DNA of 64,000 nt from Tricholoma matsutake (taxonomy: Eukaryota > Basidiomycota > Agaricomycetes > Agaricales > Tricholomataceae): assembly GCA_026075535.2 (NCBI GenBank), contig AP026540.1, positions 5,828,001-5,892,000 on the forward strand, in the 5' to 3' direction. Every line of letters begins with the position of its first letter. Position 1 is the first letter of the stretch. A program made the position numbers and the translations under genes. The notes below the pieces were generated by a model. That model did not search any database and was not told the DNA's origin. It worked only from the letters and a program-made list of their open reading frames with translations. Below, in pieces: positions 1 through 12,158 of this stretch.

Positions 1-1836
1 AGTGTCTCGTCAGTACCAAAGACTACCATGACTCCAATATCTGTATACTTCGAGGAGAGGCCTGTGCCAGCACAACAAGTTCGAAGTTTCCTGGAGCCCA
101 GAACTGGCGTAAATACATCAACACCACGCCGACAATAAGGTGAGTTGAGAATAGACACACCAGATGCCGTACACCATACATGAACGCATCTTGAAACCTA
201 TGGAAGTCAAATACAAGGCATGAACATGAACGGATAACAGTCATATCAAAAACATACTTCTCCTCGTCTACAAGATCATCGACTCCAAATCCGGATGCAA
301 GGCATCTACCTCCCACACTAAATATTCCCCATCCATGTCTCCATCCAACAGCCAATACATATCCATCCGAACTCCATTCCAAGGAGCATACTTCTCCCGT
401 TTGCCGATTGTAAGGATTTGGTATCTGTACACTCTGGGATTTCGGGGTTACACCTTCCTGCGAGGGGAAATTTGTGAACTGGAGACCACCGCTAAAAATA
501 CAAATGAGTATCTACGACGAGGCAACGGCTACATCCAAACGAACGAACCCGAATGTGCCAATTGCGATCAGAGAGAATGTTCCATTTATAGCAATTGCAA
601 CAGCTCGTCTGGGCTCTTCGTATACGCGGTTGTGCTCATGAATTAGCTCATCTGGGTCGATTCGTCGTTGCTTTTGCACCCATCTGGGAGTTTCAAAGTC
701 ATGGACACACGTGCCTCGCCAACCGGATCGGCTTTGGGAGCTTGCACTGGTGTCAAACGAATGTCGACGGCTCTTATGGTCCTATTACAACCCACACTGA
801 GAGAGTATGACTTTAAGATGAATGTTTCTCGGAGTACCTGTTGGCTTCCATCCTCTGCATCCTCAGAGGTACCCATCTCAGAACCATCGAACTCATGCAA
901 TCGGACAAAGTATGCGCGTCCATCGGACGTTATCCACGCCTCGATGCCCATGGCTCGTGAATGCAGTATCTGACTGACAGAAACTGAAATTTATGATTGA
1001 ATGTCTGTAATGCAGAAATTGGTGATAAAGCACATACCGTCTGTATCGATTAGCCATACAAAGTCCTGGTCATTCAACGCCCAAGTGTTATATCCGCCTA
1101 CTCCATTCTTCTTATCTACATTCTTCGCATTGTTACCTTGGTCGTCCGTGGGCCATGGTATACGTTGGAGGGTACGGGGACTCTTGGTCGAGAACAGAAG
1201 ATGGTGCCTTCTCGGAGACACACTGAGATACAGAGTAGTCAATCGGAAAGACGTACATGCGCAATGCCAAGACTTACGTGAGGAGCGTTCCTTCGACACG
1301 AACTACGCCTTCAAAGACCAAACTCATTGCCTGAAACGGAAGGCCTTCGCCGGGACCCGCCAAAAAATTACGCTGAGCATTAGGCGGAAGTGGGGGTACT
1401 TCATAACATGTTTCATCCTCCTTGTGTCGAACTGTTATGAGAACTAGATGGGATTCAGATGTCTAGATCATATGCTCGTCTCAGAATCCGATTTGCCTCG
1501 CATAGAACGTCAAAGAACACCTGAATAACGATCCGGGAGCTATCAGAGGACCAGTGGACAGACACATTCTCGCCGTGGTCGATAATCGACGTGGGTGTCC
1601 GTGATAGGAAGGCCAAGACCGCAGGGGGCTGAACAAGTCATGAGCACTTATATAATTGCAACCGCGTACTTCAAACCGCATACTCGGATGCGCCAGACAG
1701 CGACGCCGTTTCTAGTCAGAGTGCAGAATAAAGACTTGCGAAGGCTTGAACAGAGATAGATGACAGGTTCTGGTGGAAGATTCGGTAGAGCCGGGACGGT
1801 TGAAAGCTGTCTAGCAGCCGACGTTGGGAAGTACAT
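1..1836 (-). CDS. RIC1: RIC1 homologue, N-terminal part (cut by window edge)
   Basis: Ric1 pairs with Rgp1 to form the exchange factor for the Golgi Rab Ypt6/Rab6, acting in retrograde traffic to the trans-Golgi. The start is the ATG at 1836 (MYFPTSAARQL); the family typically begins MYF. Further exons read PAVLAFLSRTPTSIIDHG and SVHWSSDSSRIVIQ (about 1650-1520), then NTWALNDQDFVWLIDTD (about 1090-1040), MGIEAWITSDGRAYFVRLHE (about 951) and EWSSDGYVLAVGWRHGWGIF (about 382-325). That last stretch is the signature of the N-terminal WD40/beta-propeller part. Several introns are present. The RIC1 C-terminal domain lies beyond position 1. The next gene upstream (UPS1 type) ends 257 bp away on the same strand. 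Family recognition is from conserved residues; exact splice points were not all resolved. Confidence 0.85.
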
Positions 1837-2093
1837 TTCTAAGAGCACGGCGTCCACTCCGAAGTTTGCCGTCCCGTGCGTACGCGCGCATACGTGTCAC
1901 TATCACAACGGGTGACCTCGAAACAAATTCTCATGGTTGGATAATGGATTTGTGGTTGAGTTGCTGAAACTAGGACTACAAGATTACGAACTAGTCGAAA
2001 ATGGCTAGGCCTAAGAGGGATAGATATCGGCAAACCTTGGAAAGGAAAATATATGTAAAAAGTACACGTATGTAATTTCTTACGTTGCAATGA

Positions 2094-2913
2094 TCATGTT
2101 GGCGAAGGGGTAACAAAACATGACCTTAATCTTGCCCAAACACCATTTTGTTTGCGGGGAACATCTGTCGCTCTCTCATAGTGCCCCTCGGAGGCCGAAG
2201 GTGATTGAACATTATCCCCTCCGAGAGTCATGGGCTGCAGGCGTGATTGACGCAAGAGATTGAGGATAAGTGATACACCTTCACGAGACTATAGGTAACA
2301 TCCTCAGCCATACAGTGCACCAGACAGAGGAAATGCACGCACCCGTTGAACATTGGCCTTGAACCGTGATAATCCATGACTTTCGATTCTCTTGGTGAGG
2401 CCCCAGCCGAACCCCGAGAGAATTCTAGCCTCAGTTGTTTGTAGGGTTTTCCTGGCCCATCCATTAACGTAGAACAGAGAAACATGGAACGGAGTGGTAT
2501 ACCCTTCCGGAGTCTGATTGAACATGACCCACTCCTCTACTTGCATCACCTTGACATGATCCAAGTTCTTCGTTCGACACCTCACCGTTTTCCCAAGCGG
2601 ATCCACTTCGCTCTCCTCAATTATCCAAGACTCGGCCCTTGATACGATGCCCTTAGGTGCCCATCTTGGTAGAGCACCACGTTTCAGTATAAGACGGGTA
2701 GTCAATAATGAGCCAGAAGTTGTGTAAGTGCGTGAAATGACATCGCAGGAGACAACATGTGCGGCGTATGGGTTAGGATATCGGAGAAAAAATGCCAAGG
2801 ATACGATGGACCACGGATCGCTGCATATTTGAGTTAAGAGGAGAAAAGTTGAATGAAGTGTATTGCTTATTGATTACTCACTCGTATAAGAAGGATTGTG
2901 AGAAGAACTTCAT
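2094..2913 (-). CDS. UPS1: PRELI/MSF1-domain protein, UPS1 type
   Basis: UPS1/PRELI proteins, bound to Mdm35, move phosphatidic acid across the mitochondrial intermembrane space for cardiolipin synthesis. The model has four exons, 2913-2882, 2820-2503, 2424-2343 and 2288-2094, giving 208 codons in frame. It starts MKFFSQSF, followed by DDPWSIVSLAFFLRYPNPYA, the typical PRELI N-terminus. RTKNLDHVKVMQVEEWV and GFGWGLTKRIESHGLSRFK continue the domain, and NVQRSREG marks its end at about residue 165; the last 40 residues are a variable tail. The NLDH and VEEW-like elements resemble yeast Ups1 more than Ups2. A second PRELI gene of UPS2 type lies at 23661-24305. UPS1 rather than UPS3 is my inference. 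Confidence 0.85.
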
Positions 2914-3541
2914 AGGGAGCAACCCCAGAGTCTACAACTAGGACACCGTCACTTTGAACTCAGAGAACTTGATATTTTCACTAGAAAGGGTATTGACTGG
3001 GGACGGCAGTGTGAGAGACTTTCCACAAGCAAGATGACGTATTCAAAAATAGATCAACCCGTGCCGAACTTGTAACTAATTCCCTCCATGAGCAGGTCTC
3101 ATCTATAGTCCCCTTTCGCCGTTCCATGTGTTTTCACAGCGCCACTTGCGACTGCTTTTCGTAATAGCCTAACGTGTATATTTCTTCCTTTGACCTGGTA
3201 ATGCCGTGAGACATTGCGGCACGCACGATGAAGCGCTGTTCTGGCAATGATAGCACTATGAAATAAACTGTTGCCAATCCTAGTTTCGTAGTATGGGCGG
3301 GTGGCTTCCGGAATCCGGCTCGTCACAGACTAAAGCCTTGCTGAGTGGAAGACCGTCGTCCGTCATACGTCAGCCACAGAGATAATGGTATAGAGATCGC
3401 CATGTGGCCTCGGGTCGTACGAAGGGTTTTCATTGTCGGGAATAGCCATTGAACACTCATTTGTACAAGTGGGACTGAGAACAGAACTTGTGTGAGCCTG
3501 TCTATGCGGCCAAGATAACGCATCCAAAATCAATGGCTGGT
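2914..3541. other. Intergenic, no supported gene
   Basis: This 628-bp stretch lies upstream of the UPS1-type gene and downstream of the MBL-fold gene. Short minus-strand readings exist (for example 3326-3099, 75 codons) but show no recognised motif or convincing splice chain. It presumably holds the UPS1 promoter and the 3' end of its neighbour. Confidence 0.5.
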
Positions 3542-5009
3542 TCAATCCACCAAGTACGTTTCATCTCTCACGCTCCCATCCGATTCCACGAACACCCTCA
3601 GGCCGTCGTGGGCAGGCCTTAACCAGAAGGTCGCCCCTTCCTTGACTAGCGCCAGTCCACTCTTCTCTGTCTCAGTCAGGACTCTGACGTCCTTGTCAAT
3701 GCCACCAACCGCCTCCCCGATCGTCACGTATTCATCGTGGGCAACATCATGGGAAAAGCCTGTTAGATAAGTTCTTGATGCGTGTATCCTCTGAGCAATT
3801 TCTACAGAGCCTTCTAGCCCCACATGAGAAATGTGTGGTGCGAGGCGCAAACAATCCAACACCAGAACAGGCAGTGACTGGTCCGCGAGGCGTGTTTCGA
3901 GAATGGGCCATGTATCCTCCGGAATGTGCGATACGTCAGAAATATACACGATTGCATCTTCCACTTTGAATCCAAAACAAATATAGGGGTGTATTGGTGG
4001 CATCTGCTCTTGATTGTTGCTTGATGTGATGAGTTTGAGGGAAGGTTGTTGTTCCTCGCAAGGTATCGTCGGAGTCGAGGGCTTTGTGGCCATCGGCGAT
4101 GGCAAGGAAACGGTGGGATGAGCGACGGAGAATATGCGACCATGATGGACTGCAGCAATAGAATTAGCAGTCTGGATAGTCCGATTCGTTATAAGTTTAC
4201 CGGAGAATGGGGTAATCTGAATGCCCGTGTCCTGTATTTCAAATGGCACCGAATCGTTTATGATATGCCATTTGAACTCAGGGACCTAGCATGGCTAATA
4301 TGAATGCAAGGTCCCTCAATGGGTTGAATTGGATTACATCACCGCCCCCCGACGCGAACTCTTTCGCTACGACGTAAGGGAAGGCTCGCTTGACCTCTGT
4401 GAACGTTCCCTGCGATAGGTATATATCGATGTGAGACTGTATAGCATTATTCAAGGTCCAACCTGGAATGTACTAGTGAACAAACAATCCGGTTGCATCT
4501 ACAAGGAAACTCACCACGTAAATCATCCAATCCATTCATAGCTGGATAGGAGATAAGCGGTTCTCAGCTCGACAGAAAACAAAGAACACACCGTCTGCAT
4601 GAGCATGGGTAATCAGCAATGCATCTATACGCCTCAGACTGTACCTTGGAAACCATTCCAGAGCAGCCGCTTGGAAATTCTTTCCAGCATCGATTACGAT
4701 CGTCCTGTCGATGAGTGAATATTATCCAAAGTTCAACCGTATACATCTTTCACATCGAAAAGCAGTGCAGCAGACGACTCACACAGTTCGCCCGTCCTTT
4801 GCTGTCAATCTAACAGCACAGCTTGTATTTCTGCGTATATTCTTCCTCCCCTGCGGAGTCAATGTTGATAAGCATGTCCTGCATGGCGCTTTACCTGGCG
4901 GAGCCGTCAGACAGTCCACATGCGGAATGCTAGACGACGTTCCTGTCCCGAGGAAAATGAGTTCCATTGGGGCGTATCCATTAGCAGTCAGGTCGGAAGA
5001 CGATTCCAT
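3542..5009 (-). CDS. MBL-fold hydrolase, cyclic-phosphodiesterase (PhnP-like) type
   Basis: Metallo-beta-lactamase-fold enzyme of the group that includes phosphoribosyl cyclic phosphodiesterases; the substrate in fungi is not established. Five exons (5009-4783, 4704-4592, 4541-4515, 4462-4338, 4285-3542) give 411 codons in frame. The N-terminus reads [19 protein letters not shown] (this Met at 4967; an upstream in-frame Met at 5009), followed by CRTC, a likely zinc-binding pair seen in PhnP-like proteins. [20 protein letters not shown] carries the metal motif as H-x-H-x-D-A, so the usual last His of HxHxDH is Ala. Later elements are [16 protein letters not shown] (a metal-bridging Asp) and LTGFSHDV (a late His). 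The smallest exon is 27 nt. Confidence 0.8.
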
Positions 5010-5256
5010 GAATGTTCGCTGCTCGGAAATGCTGGAAATTAAACTTTATCGTATACACCTCTCGAATCAAATCGCTATTTGCAGGTCGGTTCACCACTCG
5101 GAGATGTTGCGAACATGTTTAATGGTCTACATAAATCATCCAATCTTACAGAGGAGGTACCGAAGAAAAATCGCCAGCATTGATACATCGAACGATAGAT
5201 GGTGGAAACTAACTAGAGCGTATTGACCAGTGACACACGACTATGCGGATCAAGGC

Positions 5257-7317
5257 TTATTTCGTGAAAACTAGAATGCAAATGTTAAATATATCTCCGA
5301 CAAACAAGAAGAACCATACTAGAGACAACATCTTCGTCCTGCACCTGATGGTTCAAACTCACTTTCTGAGCATGCGGAGAGAATTTGCTCGATTTTCCCT
5401 GTATTCCTTGATGAGCCACAGCTTTAAAAGCGATACAACAGGTATACCCTAATTTATGTCAAAAATTGAGATTCGGCGTGGAGAGAGAAGAGAACAATTG
5501 AGACTTACCAGACGAGTGCGTATCGGAAGTTAGTCGCCAGCGACCGGTGAACACCATTACACACATCCTGTACATCCGAGTACAGGTTAGTTGTCCAAAG
5601 AAGACTCCAAAAATAATAAAATACCTCAATAGTCGCGCCCTTTCTCAGACATATAGGATCGGCGAGATCTGGATGAGCTCCACGTTTTTTGGTGTATACC
5701 TTTACAAGCTGTAGATCATCCCAAATCCGCTGGATGAGATCATCAAGGCTATAAGGAGAAACTATAATGGGATGGAAGACGAAATCAAGACATGTCGCAC
5801 TTCAAATCCATCTCGCAGCTGATCACGACCGAATTCGGCTGTCTTGCTATCTTATCCAACTGCTCGATGCTGATCGAGTCTATCTTGTTGTAAACATCTG
5901 CTCCAATACACGTGTCAAGTTCTGGTATGGGTGTTTGATTATTATACATACAAAGACAGGGAATATATTTTCTCGTTCCTGGTTAGATATGTAACGTGAG
6001 ATACTGAGGAAGGAAACGGGAGGTTGGTCGAACCGATGAGGACATCAATGAATTCATCTGTCGTGATCTATATGAATAGTGATGAGCAAGCTGTCGCACT
6101 TGAATAAAAGACGCAATGGATGCGTACATCTTCCCGAATCATCAGGTCGCAATTATGAAGCTTGTCTAAAAAGACTTGGGATGGCTCAAGATGATTGTTG
6201 AATAAGAGACATACACCCAGCCAAGATTGCTCGTATAGTTTTCTCGTCTGTCTTGGTTAGCTTGACCGTTGTGTTGAATGTTATCTATTCAAAATCAGTC
6301 ACCTGGATAGCGGTGAAGTTCTATAGGGACTAACCCCGCCAGTGGTTCTCTTCCTGAAAAAGACGTCTGGCTTGGTCTTATTTAGTCTGATTCCCACAGC
6401 ATCCAGCTCAATTTCAAGAAGACGGCGATGTTCTTCGGATTTTGTAGCATCGAGCATGACTAGGATGACATCGGCAGTCTTTGCAGCTGAATAAAAAGAA
6501 CGAATTGATACGAGGTGACGTTAGAATGGAAGACAATCATACTGGCGACAACCTGGCGTCCTCGACCTCTGCCTACACAGTAATACATGACGATCAGCCA
6601 GAAAGCTTAGGAATAATCAAATCGGACCTTGACTCGCGCCCTCAACGATCCCTGGTAGGTCAAGCAGCTGAATTCGGGCACCCTTGTACTCGATTACTCC
6701 AGGGATGGCCTTCCAAAGTCATGAGATCCGTGTGTAGCCAACAGACGAGTCAATCGCCCACCGTCAAAGTAGTGAACTCATATGCAGCCGTTTCTGATGC
6801 GGTGTGCGTCACTTTACTTAGCAACGTGGACTGTAAGGAAAGCGGTCAAGATACAGAAATGAGCCTTGTCACTAGACATACTTTCCCCACAGACGGAAAC
6901 CCAATTAACGCCACTCTAGCATCGCCCGACTTTTGCACGTCGAAACCTACGCCTGTCGGGCCAGATTTTGAGGCGGGCTCAAGGAGTTGTGCTCGGTATC
7001 GGGCGAGTTTGGCTTTCAGCAGACCAAGGTGGTATTCCGTGGCCTACTTGCATCAAATGTTACAATAGGGAAATAGGTGTTTTAGATAAAAGATTTCACC
7101 TTGTTCTTCTGGGCTATATTATGTCTTTCAGACGTGGTTATGTGGATAGAAAATGAGGAACATACTACGAGCCATCTCCTCTGATTGTAGCCCATCGCAT
7201 GTGAGCAGCGACTGAAATCTTGGATTGAACGAAACTCACCCTCGATCGCTTTGATCTACGCAACATCAGCGTAGGATACGACTGTGTGTCTATGCGTACC
7301 TTTTCTACGATACCCAT
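5257..7317 (-). CDS. RBG2: DRG-family GTPase, DRG2/RBG2 type
   Basis: DRG2/Rbg2 is an Obg-like GTPase that associates with translating ribosomes through a DFRP partner (Gir2). It starts MGIVEK at 7317, with a split N-terminal helical region (EMARTQKNK, then [18 protein letters not shown]). The G domain has [19 protein letters not shown] (G1, interrupted by an intron at GK/ST), YEFTTLT (G2), DLPG (G3), NKID (G4) and SCEM (G5). A DRG2-type stretch is [18 protein letters not shown], and the TGS part has [20 protein letters not shown]. The C-terminus is DEDVVSIFTK with the last intron at A/GTATGG and stop at 5257. At the intron after ...YALVW (donor about 5510) the frames on the two sides differ by one base. 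At least ten short introns. Its start lies 113 bp from the divergent MAPKKK start. Confidence 0.85.
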
Positions 7318-7430
7318 GATGAGTGTGGTCGAGTTGAAAGTTGCACTCGAGGCTATCTTGCATAAAATAAATAATTTCGGAAATTGTCCCTGGACGTCGT
7401 ACATAGTTCCTTGCTCGTTCTCGCTAAAAT
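7318..7430. promoter_or_regulatory. Shared intergenic region between RBG2 and SSK2-type genes
   Basis: Only 113 bp separate the two divergent start codons, so promoter elements for both genes must sit here or within 5' coding sequence. No specific binding site was recognised. Confidence 0.5.
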
Positions 7431-10400
7431 ATGCTACGGCATACCCCAACACTCTACACGCATCCCGAATATTCTATCCATAATGAAGAAGATGACAAGC
7501 TCGAGGATCCCGATGCCCCCAATCATTGGGATGTGAACCCCCGTACATATCCACAACCGTCCCCTCCGACATCAGCAACCAGATCTTCGCGAATAAAGCC
7601 TCGTTCTGCAACCGACGCAAGTGCTGCACAGTTCAGGAGTAATTTTGCTAAGATTCCTAAGCACCCAGATATGTATTCGCGGTTTCTAAAACGTTACAGA
7701 TCCTCAGGCGAGCCCCCTGACGACCTACGCAATGATCCAGATAGCCATTACTTTCAACGAGGTCTGGGTCAGCTCGTAGATGCAGGTGACAACAGTGACG
7801 ACGAAGACATAGCTATGGTCTCTCTTGCTGCTGGGGGTGAAGGCGGTATCGACCGAACATCAGCCCTCATGCTTGAATCTGAGCCCATCCTGCCTGCGTC
7901 CCAGAGGGAGCGGGAACGTCTTGAATGGCAGACTATGCTAGCCTCTGTTCTCTCCGGCGACGTGCTCAAGTCAGAGAAGACCCGAATAGCAACCGCCCTT
8001 CAGACTTCGGCAGATGAGCAAAATAGTGTCCAAACTAACATCTGGCTCGGTATCCGTGCCAAATTCCATGGAAGGTCGGATGAGGAGGAACGCAAGAAAT
8101 TGGAGGAAAGGCGTATCAGAACCGTCGATTCAATCATCGACGAGATTAATCGGTTCCGTGTGGTTCACGATAACACGGAAGAGGATACCAGTTACACCAC
8201 ATCAGCGTTGAAGCAGGTATCAGCAGTCCTCCACCGCCTCGAAGTTGCCCAATCCCTCTACCCAAATCTTAAAGCTTTCTATCTTGATAAGCCCGCAGCG
8301 GCAGAAAGCACTTTTCAAGCACGGTGTGATACTCTTAATACATGGTCTACCATCTTCACATCTCTCAAGCGCCAAATTGGCATTCTTCGCCTGTGGACAG
8401 GCAGCGAAACCCTTGATGTTAATCAGCGCAATACCAACGCAGAGGTTCCCATCAAAGCCCAAGCCTTTCGCCACCCAGATGGCAGCCAAAACGCCAACGG
8501 TAGCACACCAGAACTTGCCGACGGCACAAACTTTGTCGAACGGGTTATGAAGGAGGACTCTTTGCAGCGTGAATTCGAAAGGGGTTTTCTTGTTACTGTC
8601 CATGCGTTCATCGGCGTTGCACGCGATGCGCAGGTCAATCTCTCTGCCTTTTTCAAGGATATGAATCTCCCCACCTTTGAACAGGAACTCGTTCCCCTGA
8701 TATCCTTTCCTACTAAGCTCATTCAAGCTAGCCTCCGACTTCGCCTGGAGTACGTACGGAAGCTGAAAGAACCCGACGTCCTCATGATTGACCAGACAAC
8801 AGAGGATCTTAAGCGGAGCATCGGCCTTGCATGTACACTTAAGCGACAGTACGAAGCCTTTTTAGCGCCCGACCCTGGGGGAAAGTGGACGCTACCACAG
8901 TCCATTGGCGAAGATTATGATTCAACGATATTGGATGCCTTGTTGGTATTTTTCAAGCTGATGCACTGGAAGCTGAAGAGCGGGGCTAAGGGAATGACCT
9001 TCAAGGAGACTGACGTCTTGGAGTCACAATGGGCAACATATAACGATGTCAGTCTAACTACTACCGGGGGGTCCCGTCTCGTTGCTGAACAACTTTGGTG
9101 GGAAACATTGTCTACTCATTCAACACTGATTTTTTATTATTTCTGCAGCTCTCTGACAAACAAATTAATGGTGCGGGTAACTAACTACTTTGACACCCAA
9201 GTTAGGGTCCCGACAGGTGAAGAGATGAGTGAGCATATCCAGTCTCACGGCCTACGTAATGTAGATGGAGAACGCGGTGCCAATTCTGCCAAACCGATAT
9301 TCCAGGGAAACCAGGAAAAATCGACGGCAAACAGGAAAATGTCAGATGAGCAGATCATAAGCTGGTATGGAAAAATTCTGGATAGCGTTAGGTTGAGGTA
9401 CAGAAAGTTGCAACGGTTTGCCAGGTACGGAAAGTTATGCGCGGTCAAGAAATTATCTTAACATTTCTTCTAGAGTCCTCACCCAACGATTTAGCAATTC
9501 TGCAGAATACAGCCTGGAAGACGTACCCTTGGACCACTTCATTGCGACCCTTGTGGCCACCGACCACTTTCTAGTTTATACCCATTCTCTCGAAGAGGAT
9601 GGTGTGTATGTTGTCGCACCCAACTCCCTTTATGACCGCCCAGACTCCATTCGGCGCTTTCTGACAGAAGCTTTTCATGTCGATGAGATTACTGATGACG
9701 ATGGAAGCCGATTGGCCGGAAACGTTGGGTTCCTCGGCCGTGAATATGAAGATGCACAGTATCTCCTTGTCCTCTCTCCACGGAATCATTTTCTGTGGAA
9801 TGGTCGAGTCATGCTCGTCAACATACCTATGTTGGAGCTGGATATGAAAGACGATCGTGTCCGACTAATTGCGGATGACCCTCAGCGGCGACTCTTCCTA
9901 GCCAAGCAGGTGTTCGCGGATCTGTTCAAGCCCGTAGATGAAGATGGAGAACTGATCGAAACCCCGTTAGGCCCCCTGACGTGCATTTGTGATATACAGG
10001 CTCATCTGCCTAGTGTCAACAAGGAGCTCAGGAAGATCGCACGAGCGACCAACAGGCTCGCAGAATCAATTGTAGATTCTGTGCATCATGTTCGCAACTC
10101 CTTGCGCACTGCGAAGGGTTGTCAGGAGCTGTTGGAGAACTGGTATCTGTTTGCTTCGGAACATGGGCAGCATGCTCAGCGATATATGGACCGCGCTTCG
10201 TTATTGAAATTCAATCGGCTCTTGGTCAAACTGGCGATTTCATGGGTGTCGTTCATCTGCGACGATTGTGACCCAACGGATAGCAAGACATTCAAATGGG
10301 CAGTGAACGCACTAGAGTTCACACTATACCGGACTAAGCGAAATATATTACATCTGCCAGATGATCAGTTTGAGATGTTGAGGCATAAGGTGGCTAGTTG

Positions 10401-11923
10401 TATGACCCTGCTTATTAGCCATTTCGATATCCTTGGGGCAAGATCCAAGGAAGCGAGGAAAGAGAAAGAAAAGCAGGAAGAACTCATGAAGCAGCAGTTC
10501 ACTGATGCACTTCTGGATGAAGAAGACGATTTCGATAAGTCACCATCCAGTTTTGATGATGCCTTGGCCTTCTCCAATTCCAGTACGCGCTTATTCTGGG
10601 AAAAGATCGCGAAGTCCCTGCAGGAGGTCGAAAGTACCCGAGCCACTATCGGAATGAAACACCGAACGATGGGTCGCGTCTTGGATGACGAGAAACCAGA
10701 AGACAGATCGTTGGTCTTTTTGGCTTCTTCCAGCTCGAATATCTCTATTCGGTGGCAACAAGGTCGTTTCATCGGAGCTGGCGCGTTTGGCTCTGTCTAC
10801 CTTGCCGTCAATCTCGACTCAGGTTCGTTGATGGCGGTGAAGGAGATTAAGTTCCAGGAACTGTCAGGACTCCCCAGCCTGTATACCCAAATAAAGGACG
10901 AACTGAGCGTCATGGAAATGCTGCACCATCCAAACGTCGTGGAATATTACGGAATTGAGGTACATCGTGACAAGGTGTACATCTTTGAAGAGTTTTGTCA
11001 AGGTGGCAGCTTGGCAGCGCTTCTGGAACATGGTAGGATTGAAGACGAGGGTATCATTCAAGTGTATACAATGCAAATGTTGGAGGGTCTCGCCTACCTA
11101 CATTCAAAGGGCATTGTTCATCGGGATATCAAACCTGATAGTATGCGTCCATTCAGTCTGTATGTGAATTTCATTAATGCTTATTTGCAGACATTCTTCT
11201 CGATCACCTTGGTGTCATCAAATTCGTTGATTTTGGTGCTGCCAAGATTCTTGCGAAGAACCAGCGAACAATACAACGCTCTCGCCGCGTGGCTGATACA
11301 GTTGCTTCCCCCAATGGAACACCGAGTTTCAATGGCTTAGCAATGAACAATAGTCTTACTGGTACTCCCATGTACATGTCACCTGAGATCATCAAGAACG
11401 ACAAACGGGGGAGACATGGAGCCATGGACATCTGGTCACTCGGTTGTGTCGTCCTTGAATTCGCCACTGGTAAGAAACCATGGAGTAACCTCGATAACGA
11501 ATGGTGCGCCTTAGCATCCGGTTACTTTCTCTTTTCACTAACCGATCGATACCCACAAGGGCGATAATGTTCCATATCGGAGTTGCTACACAACATCCCC
11601 CTTTGCCCGAGCCTGGTCAGCTTAGCGAATTGGGCATAACCTTTATAAAGCAATGCTTGACCATTGATCCCATGAAACGGCCTTCTGCCACAGAACTTAT
11701 GGACCATCCATGGATGCTCGAGTTCCGAGAAGTCCTTATGAGCTATGAGGAGGCAGAAATGGCTACGAGCCCCCCTGCGCATATGCCCACCGAAGAGGGT
11801 TTCGAGAACGCCTCTGTAGCACGACAAGCCGCGATTATCCAAGAGAAGGAAGTGGAACACATACAGCGAGCCTCTCCAATCACTCCTTCCGAAGATTTGT
11901 CCGAGCCTCCTTCGCCTACATAA
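7431..11923 (+). CDS. SSK2: MAP kinase kinase kinase, Ssk2/Ssk22/MEKK4 type
   Basis: Stress-activated MAPKKK that phosphorylates the Pbs2-type MAPKK in the HOG pathway. Five exons, 7431-9097, 9149-9424, 9474-11140, 11191-11503 and 11560-11923, sum to 1428 codons in frame. About 1070 N-terminal residues form the long regulatory region typical of MEKK4/Ssk2. The kinase domain (about 1073-1350) shows GAGAFGSVY (glycine loop), MAVKEIKF (Lys), YLHSKGIVHRDIKPDN (catalytic loop, split by the intron at 11141), FVDFGAAKI (DFG), GTPMYMSPEII (activation segment end) and DIWSLGCVV. A roughly 70-residue tail rich in Glu/Pro follows. The first in-frame ATG at 7431 was chosen. The introns at 9098 (51 nt, no stop, length divisible by three) and 9425 could be retained or mis-called in automatic models. 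Confidence 0.9.
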
Positions 11924-12158
11924 TTGCCGAATTACAGCATATACCTCACCATTGAATATTATTTCTGCTCATGCACACAACACGCACGAATATCTATGTT
12001 AGTATGTAGCCTAGTCATGACATGTATTTTGTATTCCACTAACAGTGCGCCCACGATACAACCGAAGTTCGTTCTATTCAAAGCGATAATGCATCCAGAG
12101 GGTCATTAAAAGAACGAATCGTGAGCGGGTAGTCACACAAATACTTAAAAAAATATGT

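Noticed and set aside
3099..3326. 75-codon minus-strand reading as a small gene
   Set aside because: No motif and no splice partners.
5285..5287. TAA as the end of DRG2/RBG2 (ending ...VLLVCRRYI)
   Set aside because: An intron with donor A/GTATGG and acceptor TTCTAG gives the family-typical end DEDVVSIFTK at 5257.
6481..7068. 195-codon plus-strand open reading
   Set aside because: It runs antisense across DRG2/RBG2 exons that carry the conserved GTPase motifs; its own translation shows no domain.
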